This document shows, piece after piece, positions 44,352 to 56,300 of a stretch of 64,000 nucleotides of DNA; position 1 is the stretch's first letter; every line of letters begins with the position of its first letter. A model generated the notes under the pieces. It searched no databases. It saw only the letters and a program-made list of their open reading frames with translations, and was not told the origin of the DNA. Position numbers and translations under genes: made by a program. Origin of the DNA: Onchidella celtica (taxonomy: Eukaryota; Mollusca; Gastropoda; Systellommatophora; Onchidiidae); NCBI GenBank assembly GCA_963931925.1, contig OZ007569.1:68645920-68709919 (forward strand), given 5' to 3'.

Positions 44352-47300
44352 CTGGAAATATTTAAATGCACTATGATTACATGGCAAAGGGGAAAAAAAA
44401 AAATATACACTGTATATATGTACATGTAAACACAAATATAACCAGAATATAACCCGGAGTACATGTATACCATCAACACAGCAGTCTGTTCTTCAAAACC
44501 ACAAACTGGTCAACTGACCAACTCATCTTCCTTCCCTCCCCTCCCTTTTTGCACTGATAACACCCCTCCCCTCCCCCACCCCAAAACACCACAGTAAGGC
44601 ACATTTCTCTTCAATGTCATGTCCTTGCTCCCTCCATTCATCATCATCATTGCCTTTCTCACCCTGGATCAGGGTATAGGCCACCAACAAACACTTTCCA
44701 TCCCTCTCTATCATGGGCCAGCCTCTTTACATTATTCCAAGTCTTTCCGCTTCGTTGCACATCATTTTCTCTGGCTCTTCTCCACGTTCCGCGCGGCCTT
44801 CCTCTTGATCTCTTGCCCTGGGGATTCCAATCCAATACCTTCTTCGTGATGCTGTTTCCTGGCCTCCTGAGAGTGTGGCCGATCCATCTCCATCGCCTCC
44901 TACCAATTTCCTCTCTGGCTGGGCTCTGTCTTGTTCTTTTCCATACAATTTCATTGCTGACCTTGTCTGTCCATCTGATCTTAAGTAGTTTCCTCAAACA
45001 TCTGTTGATGAAAACTTGGATTCTCTTTATGCCGGCCTGGGACGCATTCCAAGTCTCACATCCATACAACAGGACTGACTTCACGTTCGAGTTGAATATC
45101 CTCAGCTTTGTTTTTAGAGATATATCCTTGGTTCTCCAAATCTTGCTTAAGGACGTGAAAGCTGCCTGTGCCTTTCCAATTCGTGCTTTGACTTCTGCCT
45201 CTGTTCCTCCCTTATTGTCAATGATACTACCAAGATAGCAGAAGGACTCTACATCTTCCAGTGGTTGATCTCCTACTCTGACTTGTGCGCTTGGGGGTGC
45301 AACAATTTTTAGGACCTTCGACTTCGCAGGATGTATCCTCAATCCAATAGATTCTGAAATTTTGTTTAGAGCTGTAGTCTTTGCTTGCATCTGGTCGTGT
45401 GTGTGCGACAATAGTGCCAAGTCATCTGCAAAATCTAGATCGTCCAGCTGTGTCCATGGGGTCCATTGTATGCCGTTTCTTCCTCCACTGGTGGTTTCTT
45501 TCATAAGCCAATCAATCACCAGGACAAACAGAAATGGGGACAGCAAACAACCCTGCCTAACACCAGTCTTGATATCAAAGCTGTCAGTAATCTCGCCATC
45601 GTGTATGACTCTGCAACTTGTCCCCTCGTACATGCTCTTGATAAGGTTCACCATTTTCTCTGGGATTCCATAATGTCTCAATATTCTCCACAGTGTTTCT
45701 CTATCGATGCTATCAAAGGCCTTCTCGTAGTCAAGGAAGTTCACTATCAGTTGGGAGTTCCACTCTAGCGACTGCTCTACTATGATTCTCAGCGTGGCGA
45801 TCTGGTCGGTGGTTGATCGATTACTCCTGAAACCAGCTTGCTCCTCACGAAGTTTTGGGTCTGTTGCATTCTGTATTCGCTTGAGAATAATCCGATTGAA
45901 AACCTTTCCTGGGATGGAGAGAAGTGTGATTCCTCTGTAGTTACTACAATTGCTGAGGTCCCCTTTTTTTGGAAGCTTCACGAGGTGTCCTTCCTTCCAG
46001 TCCTTTGGAAACTTGCCTCCGATCCAAATCCTCGAGAATAGTGGGTGCAGACCCTCTGCAGCCCCAGCAGCATCTGCCTTCAGTGCCTCTGGTGGGATCT
46101 GGTCTGGTCCAGCTGCCTTGCCTCGATTTAACTGCTTTATGGCATCATTAATCTCTGCTTTAGTCGGAGGGTCGCAACTGATCGGTAAATCATTTCTTGC
46201 GGGTAGAATGTCAGGTGGGTTGCTTGGTGGAGGTCTGTTCAAGAGGCTGTTAAAATGTTCTATCCATCTTTTTGCCTGAGCTTCCTTTCCAAAAATAGCC
46301 TTCCTGTTGTAACCCTTGACAGGAACTTCAGGTTTTCCATATTTTCCAGCAAGAGTCTTTGTAGTCTGGTAGAGGATCCTCATGTGTCCTCCTGTTGCTG
46401 CCTTCTCTGCTTTCTCTGCTAACATTCCTATGAACTCCTCTTTGTCTTTTTTAATTGATTTTTTGACCTCTTTAGCTGATGCTCGGTACTCTTCCTGGTT
46501 ACCAACTCTTGAGCTTCTTGTACAACTTGCATTTACCTGTTCTTTTAGGTCTCTTCTTATCCTTATCAAGTCCAGTGATTTTTGGCTGATCCATTCCTTG
46601 TGTTCCACTTTCTTTTCCCCAAGAACATCCTGACATGTCGATGTAAGTACTCCTTTTACCTTAGCCCAGTGAGTCTCCAAATCTACTGTCTCTTCAAGGT
46701 CAACAAGGGGTTTGAATCTATTCCTCAGTGTCAGCTGGAACTCTTCCTTCTTGTCTCCATCCAGAAGGCTCACTTGAAACTTTCTCCTCTTTGTTCCTGC
46801 TCTGGTACCTTGTTTCTTGAGGCGGAGTTTGAGTCTTGCCAGCAGCATGTGATGGTCAGATCCAACATCAGCTCCTCTCTGTACTATGACATCCTCCAGT
46901 GAGCGTCTGAATCGTCGGGTGATGCAAAAGTGGTCAATCTGGTTTTCAGTTACTCCATCCGGTGAAATCCAAGTGGCCTTATGGATCCTCTTGTGTGGGA
47001 ATACTGAACCTCCAATCACATAGCTGTTAAATGCGCAGAAACTTGCAAACCGCTCTCCATTCTCATTCATTTGTCCCAAACCATTGCACCCCATAATGTC
47101 CTCATACCCTGTATTGTCCTGTCCTATCTTGGCATTGGCGTCTCCCATTATAATGTTCACATCTTTTCTTGGCAATGTGTCAACTATTTCCTGAAGCTGG
47201 TTGTAGAAATCGTCCTTGTCCTCATCGGTTGCTTCATTTGTTGGGGCGTATATCTGCACAATGTTCATGTTGATGTTCTTGTTCTTTGTAGTAAATGATG

Positions 47301-50300
47301 CCAATATAATTCTCCTTCCGTAGGGTTCCCATCCCCTCAGTGACCTCTGGGCGTGCTTGCTCAAGATGATCGCTACTCCTTCTGTATGCTTTTTGTCCTC
47401 CCTTCCAGAATACAAAATCTTTTCCCCAGAATTAAGTTGTTTCAGTCCGGACTGTATCCAGCGGGTCTCGCTAACTCCAAGTATGTGCAGTCTGTATCGC
47501 CTCATCTCCATTGTAACCTGGGCACTCTTTCCTGCTTCATACATGGAGCGGACATTCCACGACGCAATCCGGAGTGACTTGTTTGATGAAGGAGCAGTCA
47601 GGCCAGTGGAGTCCTTTCGGCTTTGTCCATTGTCCTTCATTGAATCTACAGGTGCAGATGCTCCCCCTTCTCCCAAGATAAAAGACTGATTTAAAGTATT
47701 TGCTTGTGTTTCTGTAACTGGTTTATTTTTACAGGGTGGGTAGTTGGCCCACCGCCAACTGGCTCTTCTCGGGAGACCAGGACCTTTGCATCTTTAGTCG
47801 CCTCTTACGACACGCAGTATCACGTCAGATGTATTCTTTGCTATCCCTCTTCTGCAAGAGGGCCCCGCATCTGCACGGGCGGCTCCCTCCATTACCAGAG
47901 GTATATATTAGATTCTTGAAAACAATAGATTATGTTTTGACCTTAGAAATATAGGACTATTAAGCAGTTCTGTTGCTGATGAAGAAATGTCTTACCTTCT
48001 GAGCTTCTGTATCTCTAATCCTCACAGATCTCAGCTGGCCGTTCAGCTCAAAAAAAACCTCCCTGGTTCCCGTGGAGCTCAAATCTCCGACGGCCAAAGT
48101 CACAATGGACAGATTTTTGCCCTTTTCAAGGCTGACCTGGTACAAAAGCAAAATGAAAGTGACTGAAAACTTCTTTCTTTCACAGAAAGTTTTTGTTGTT
48201 TTTGTTCTCTATGAGAGCAAATATCAGCAAAAAATTGATAGCCTTGGGAACAAACTTATGAGGGTCAACATTATGAAGGAAAAAAACACTTGATTAAATG
48301 TGGAAAGAGCGAGCTTAGACAGATGGTCTGATCACAGTAAATTTTTTTTATATTTCTATTGTTCTATGGTAAATATTGTTACATGATGTAAACACTACAC
48401 GCTCCTCTATGATATCTTTACTTGCTTCTGACTAATGACACAAGGGCTTACCTCTAAATCTGTTGCAATTTTGGGTCCAATCAGGAAAGTCTTTGTATCA
48501 AGCTTATCCACAGGTCCAAATTTTCCACGGAAGTCCAAGAAGTCATCTGTTACCTGCAGAACAAAGCTTGGACGTTCATCTACACTTATCCTGTATCACA
48601 AATCTTATATACAATAAAATGTCGCCAGAATTCTATGATTAGAGACAGCTTAAAGAACAAAGCATAATGTCTTAAATTTTTCTACATTTATTGCTTAAAC
48701 ATCATTCAAGCATTCCAATAGAGATTGATAAATTATGGAACAAGCACATAATTAAACATAAAACAAAAATGAGAGTCAGTTACTAAGGTTTTACCACAAA
48801 AAAAAAAAAAAGCATGTTCAATAAATCTCAATATGTGCCTCCCTAACTAGCCATGGTTATCACATCTCCATCTGTTTGCTTAGTTTCCTCTAATTGTGCT
48901 TACAAGCTTTGGTTAGATATTCTCAATTTTTCATAACCTGTGCAAGCATGCATTTATTTTGCTCCTGACTATAGTGCATTAGGGGAACCTATTATTGATG
49001 TGATGATACTTCATTCGAGACAGACCACAACATTATTAGTTTTTCTTGAAGTTTTCAAGGGCATCAGAGAATTTGTCCAGGGCAAGTTTTGTAGACGATA
49101 TCAAGAGCCACATGGCATACAATTGTAATTCCACTTTTTTTAAAAACATTGAGATATTTGGTATGCTTGTAGACCTTGACAGCCCGCAGGTTGTGTTATA
49201 ACTTGTGGATTAAATTCTGAAAACGAATGGTTAAATAACATTTTTTAAAAATATCTGACTGTTAAGTCTTATATTGCGGGTATAGAGCAAAATTGTTGTA
49301 TTTCCAGGTTTATGTATTGGGGTTCATAATGGCGATACTGTAATAATGACAAACTGCTTCTTGCGTTTTTTTTGTTATTCCGCTATCTTTCACCAGTTCC
49401 AAGTTACAGAGATCAGTATTATTGTATCTCCCTTAAAAATGAGATCATTGAGAGCAATTTTGTGGTATTTCCGAGTAAGCTCCCATTATTCATAAACCTG
49501 GAGATACAACAATTTTGCTTTATACCTGCGATATAGAGCCATTCAGTATTTTGCTTATCCTGAAAAATTTACAAAAACCAAGATGCAATAGTTTACCCTA
49601 CTGCCCTCGATATCAGAAAATAAGTTTTGGGAACCCAGCGCCCAATGAAAACTTCCAGAAAAGACACAGTAAGTTTCTGTCTAATGCATTTCCATACTGG
49701 TTATTTCTTTATTTATTTAATGGTCACTGGCATGACATAACATCTCCCTCACATAATCATTGCTGACAATGGAAAGTTTGCAAAACAGTGACATAGATCT
49801 GGAACATGGAAATAAAATAAAACATAATCATGAAAATATTGTGAAAAGAAATAAATCCGTAGCTTGAAAAATGACCTTTTTGGTGATTCAATGAAATGTA
49901 TCCTGACATATTCAGCAGCCGGTGAGTTAAACTGAATGAAAAGGAAGTTTTCTAAAACATAAGGAATTTACCTTTGGATACAATGCTGCACTCATCACAT
50001 CCTCATCTGTAAGTTTTCCATATTTCTCTTCCAGAGTCTCTTTCATCTTTTCAAGGTCCAGGGCTGGTAAAATGGCACCAGGTCGGCCTTCAATCTTTTT
50101 GGCACCCTTTAGAACCTGCAAAAATTTAGTAGAAATTGGACATAAACATCTGCAGTTTGATGTACAAGCTTGAACACACACACAATTAATTTGAAGACAG
50201 TAATCCCATCCGCCCGTTCACAGAAACACTTTACTAGACTTTAATCATTTACCATTCTTTCATTTGACAGAAATCACCACCAAAATTTTAACAAACACAA

Positions 50301-53300
50301 TTTTGAATTATTTTTTTTTGGCAATTATAAATATTTCAGGAAGGAAGACATTCAACATTCCTGACAAATGAAAAAAAATAATTGCAGACCGATGGTAAAA
50401 CAACATTTTTTCCCTGTATCACATGATGACATATCTCATGAATCAATCCTACTCTTGCATGCTCACGCACCTTTGTCCTGAGTGGTTCTGGGTATCCACC
50501 TGGAGGCTCTCCCAAGTAACCTTGGAAATATTCCACCACTGATGAAGGGAATGACAATTCAGCAGCCCTTTCTTGCACTAATTCAGCTGTCAGTTTATTC
50601 TGTACCATGAACTGGGCCATGTCACCGACTACCTTTGATGATGGTGTCACCTGCATTAGAGGAAATGAAATTGAAGTGTTGCTATCCTGAACATGAATCT
50701 GTTCCTCTAGTATGATAGAAAAAAGGAATCTTTTCACAAAGCTACCTATGTAAAATTTGCTGACACTTACAGAACTTCAAAACACGATAAAATTTAGATG
50801 CAGATTCCCTTTTTTCCCCCCCTGAATTTTGACATCAAAACAAGACAGCATGAACTACATATATTTGGGAACCAAATTTTAGATTTTCCATAATAGACAA
50901 CTTTTCAAAATTCACCAAATGCCAATGGTGCATAAATATATCACAAGGAAATTAAAAAAAAAAAAGTCATTACTACAGAGAAATGGTTGTATAGCAAAAT
51001 TTAAGACATAGTATATTATTATTAAAATGAATACGAATTATTCCACGGCATATATCCACACAAAATGAAGGGCCTACCTTAGGTATATCTCCCAACAATT
51101 GGTTGGCCACAGAATAAACTTCCTTGATTTCTTCAAACTTGTCAGCAAGGCCAAGACTGAATGCCTGGAACTGAAGATTGGTGTACTGGCCACCTGTATG
51201 ACCAGAGGATGAATAATTATACAATTGTCTGAAGATCAATAGAAATAAGATTTCATTAATATACCAAGTTCTTTTTTTAAAGAGTATTGACATGTGAAAA
51301 GCCTGATTTATCTGGATTAATAATTGGTAAATTTCCCATAAAGTTTAGTGGCTTAAGGGCATGAGCAGCTCTCTCTATCTCTCCTGTAGTCTTGTGGACC
51401 GTTTGAAGCCCCACAGGTGATCTGGCAACCAGCATCCTCCAATCCTCTCGGTTTTCTGACCTGATTGTATCGCTCAACCTCAAGCCCGTCCATTCTGGGA
51501 TATTGTCCTCCCATCTCTTCCTCTGTCTGCCTCTCCTTCTCCCTCCTTGCACTGTGCCTTGCAGGAATGTCTTGGCAAGCCCTGATGATCTCATGTGTAG
51601 CTAATTAACATTCTTAATTTTTGGTAAATTTGAAAAACTTCGATTTTGGCCTCCTAATCCATTTCTGTATCTGGCACAATGTGCAAAGTCACAAAATTTG
51701 TGCTTTTAGGAATATCGATATATCATTTTTTGTACTGCTGTAAAATAGGAATTTTGCGAACTCTTCGGTCATTTTCTCAAAATTGGTTTTTTCAGCAGAA
51801 CTTTTTTACTTTCCGTCCAAATACGCTGAAATTTGCACAAATGTTTTGTCAATGTGTATCACACTTTTGTATACACAAAACTGCAATATCTCTGTCCATT
51901 TTTGTTTTATCTTTATTTGAATGAAGGAAAAGAAATAAAAAATGAATCATAAAGGATCAAAGTGAATTATGAGGGACAAGATGAATTGATTTCAAAACAC
52001 TTCCATACAAAGATTTATGTATGTCTTAAGTTATCACATGCCAAATTTCAGAACAACTGATAAAAAAATATAGAAGTTATAAGAAAAATAGAAATGTATG
52101 ATAAAAATCCAAGATGGCCACCACTATTGTTACATAATAAATGAAACAAAAAATTCTGTCCATTTATCATGTCCTTGCAACCCAATGGACAGATCTAAGA
52201 GGAAAATTAAGTTATATATGAAGAAATGAGATTGGTTTTTTTTTAGCAGCACATGCCCTTAAAGACGCTACTTCCACAGAAATAACCAACAAACAATCAT
52301 AATTCCATGAGTGGTACGGCTGGAAAAATCTGAACACAAGAAATCAGGGCATTGGAAGGGTCTTAACATTAAATAATAAAGATATTGTGCACAAAGACAT
52401 TGTCATTATTCACTGCAAATCTGTGCTGAGAATCAACTGAAATAGCTGAACAGTCACCATAGGCCTATGCTTTCTGCTCTAGTTAAATTAGATTCATATG
52501 GTCACTGGGATGATTTACACTACATGCTGCAAGTACAAAAAATATATCCATGTATATGTATGTACCTGGAATTTCATTTTTGTATATGTCTGCATTTCCA
52601 CTCTTCATGGTTGCTGTGCATTCAAAAGGTCCATAAAGATTGCGAGCCTGTTCCCAATAGGCAGAGTACTGAGACACTTTGTTTAGGTTTAGACCTGGAC
52701 ATGAAAGAAAAATGCGCTTAAACATCTGCTCCTCACATTAATGTAATAAATGCAAAAAAGATGAATAACACAATCATCAAAACTGATGCCTTCTTAACCC
52801 ATACCCCGCGTGCTACCCGTAAAACCCGCTGCACGGTCAGTGACCTTACTCACAGAGAATTTAATCTGGGGTCACTGACCCGTGCCGCTATGCAATGACC
52901 ACAAACGCTGTCCACGTGGTTCGGTTTTTATTGATCGGTATGAAAACATTCGCTGCTATGCCTTGTCACGCTTGATAATGAATTAACCAGCAAAACCTTT
53001 GTCAGTCTCTAACCAATGATCTGACTTATGATTCCAAACTGACAGCTGTAGTTTTCTTGAGAACGAAGCATGATAACTAGCCACGCCCTCCCAAGCCCTA
53101 CACAAATGGTTTCATCCTGATTGACATACTAATAAACCAATGTGGGCATTTGGGGCAAAGATTATTTCAGAGCTTGTTTCTGATTGGTTCTTAGATACAG
53201 ACAACTCCAGATGGTGGTCAGCTTGTGAGAAAATGAGATAATATTGCAAATTTGTTGAGCAACAGTTCGCGTGTCGATGTTACATCTTTTGAAAGTGTGG

Positions 53301-56300
53301 AGAGAGCCTTTGAAAGCTTAAGTCTTTGTGATTCCGACCAGTGGTTCACTGGTTAACATGTCCATGTCACAATGCCTTTGATTTAGAAGAGATACAGTGA
53401 ACAATAACACGGTGGTTACGTCTCAAAAAGGTCAGTGACCTGATGCGTGAAAATACGGCTTGCGCATGGCGCGGTCAGCTTGACCTTCCCGATTTTTGCC
53501 GCCCGTGCCACGTGAGCGCTTGCGAGTAAATACCGACAATTGCCGCCCCTCGCAGGGTGAGGGTTAATTTCTAGCACCCAACTTTGCTAATATGATAAAA
53601 ATGACTCACACTTTCAATCCACTTTATGGGGTCAGCTACTTTGCCATTTTAACTGCATCATACATTTTCAGTTTAACTACAAACATGTCAATGGGGTGAG
53701 GAGGAAAAAAAGAAGACAATCTTCGCTAATCTTCTCTTGTTGCAATCACATCTTGTTAATTAGCAACCTCTGCACAGTGATACATATGATAGGGAAAGAA
53801 ATATAGTCTATGGTTTTGTGATTTGGTTTTTATGTTATCTCTTGATAATTACCATTTATTCCAGTTTGATACTCACCTATAAAACAACATGACACATTCT
53901 TTTTTGTGTTTATATGTTAGGGAAAAATACTCCACCAAATTAAAGGAGGTTTTTCTCATTTCGCCTAAAACAATAAGGAATGGGATTTCTTTTTAAGCTC
54001 AAAATGCATACTAATTGTACACACAAAATATACTGTACACCCAAAATATACTACAGTGTGTAGGATTTTCAGAATTTCGCAACATTCAATTAAAATCAGG
54101 TGAGTACCCAGTCTTATGCCTACCAGTGTCCAGCTCTGAGTTTTCTAAAGATGCCACCACAGCTCCCATGCTGGGTTGAGATGTGAGTCCTGACATGGAG
54201 TCTACAGCCACATCAACCACATCAGCACCAGCCTGTGCCGCAGCGATCATTGCAGCCACACCAGCACCAGATGTGTCGTGGGTGTGGACATGAATGGGAA
54301 CATCTGGATATTTGTCCTTCAAGGATTTCACAAGAAGACTAGCAGCCCTTGGTTTCAGCAACCCTGCCATGTCCTATGATCACAAAATGTGCCACATTTG
54401 AAATACGTGAACTATAATTTTAAACAGACACACTTGATCAAACTCATGGCAAGTTCAAGAGCGATTGTCAGAGATCATTAAGAAACAAATTAAAATAAAA
54501 TGGGGATCACTGCTTGAATTCTTTAATATTTATTAAATGGAAAAACAAAATCCTTTTGTTTTTATTACTTGGCTTTAAATATTTTCAGTCACTCATTTCC
54601 AAACGACCGTACAATTTTTTTCAAATCTGTCAAAGTCTCCGTCTGCAGGCCTTACTTTCTTTCGCCTGGAAACACCAGTATGATCTCCACATGCTATCTC
54701 ATTGCAAAGTTTAGACACACAAAGCTGGTACATGGACATTACGTCAGTGCAGGATTAATGACATCTACTTGCACTCCTTTTTTCCTGTCCCTCCTAGCTT
54801 GTGCTTGTATAATGTTTTCATAATTTTCACAGTGGCTTTTGCTTAAATGCAAACTTCCCACATGTTGAAAGACCAAGTGATTTGTTTGCTTGTTTGTTAC
54901 AGAAATTTCGGTACTCAAGTTCGAAACAATTACAAAATGTTGGACATGGTTCTGGACCAATATTTTACCATAACTATTGATGAGTGATAAAAATGATTTG
55001 GCACCACGCATTTATTTTTAATAGCTTAGGTTTGCGTTTATATCATTTTATTTAAACCTTCTCATATGTGATAAGTTTTGTTGATAAATTTTAATGATAC
55101 CTTAATTGCCAGAATGTGAGTTCCTGCCTTGACCAATTCCCCGGCTAGCTTTTCATAATACTCCAAATTGTATTTTTTCTTGGTGGGATCAGAAACATCA
55201 CCAGTGTAGGATATGGCTGCTTCAATCACACCTCCTGCAATGGCAGAGGTAAAAACATGAGTGTCCTACCAGTCAGCATCTTCTAACCTCTCTTCCCCTC
55301 CCCCTCCCCTCTCCATATCCGTAAGTGTTTTCTGTGCATATAAAAAAAACTGAAGGCAGGATGACGGCGGTGCATAAATATATTAAACTTGACAGAAATT
55401 TCTTTCTTATATGCCAATACTTTCCCAGTGCAACAAACAAGATGACTTGATCAAATCTGAGCACTGGGGACAAGATGAAAACATGGGCCTATGGTTAAGT
55501 CATTCTATCTGCATGAAGAAGTATGAAAGGCTAAGTATGAAACAGAACAGCAAAAAAAGCCTGATCACACAAGAAATTATACACAGCATATCCAAAGTTG
55601 TTTTGTTGGATTTCTTTTTTTTTTTTCAAAGGAGTACCTTTAGAAGCATGTCCTTTAACATGAAGGACTCGGCTTTGTCAGATGCAGTGAGACACGAGTT
55701 TTTTTTTACCTGCATTGCCTGTAGCCTCCATGCCCACAATGATATTGGGTACATAGTTCAGTGAGTCAAAAATCCTGAATATGTCCATTCCATTCTTCAC
55801 TGCCAGCTCACAGAATCTGTGGGGATAAGTTTGATGAGATACATTAAATGAAGTCTGCTGCCGATGAACCTGAAAAATCATCAATATTCATCTAACAGCA
55901 ACCCAGGATAACTAACTTTCAGAGAAGAAGGGCCACATTTGAGAGTTTTTACAGAATTCAACTATAGAGTGAACCGTGACAGGCATGCGAGTCTACATTA
56001 TATACCAGTTGTATTTTCCTCAATGAAAGATATTTTTTTTTTACTAGCGGTTAAAGAAAGGAAAGCGCCCACAGATAAAAAGCTAAAAGAGTGGGCCAAT
56101 GGTTGCCACCCCTCCGTCACCACTGTGTCTGGCTTGTTTAACATGAGCAACACATAGAGCCAAAATAAAATGTGAGCCACCTCCAACAATACATGCCATT
56201 ATCTCAAATATTTCACTGCCACACGAAAGCTTGATTCTTCATCTGATTGCACTTTCATATAAACTATGTGCAAAAACATGACCTTAAATAACTCATGATA

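Larger units (their letters stand above)
44639..47881 (-). mobile_element. RTE-like LINE copy D, full length, in a PC intron
   Basis: A 3243-bp element identical in layout to copy C, with four tail triplets instead of three. It is inserted in the sense orientation in the last PC intron, which would otherwise be about 390 bp. The 12-bp duplication is perfect. It looks whole and young. Confidence 0.95.
44627..47893 (-). repeat. Target-site duplication around LINE copy D
   Basis: GCTCCCTCCATT occurs exactly at 44627-44638 and 47882-47893, adjoining both ends of the element. Confidence 0.94.

Noticed and set aside
44101-44376. 91-residue + strand frame
   Set aside because: It is the complement of the PC biotin carrier exon; the - strand frame has SAMKME and full family similarity.
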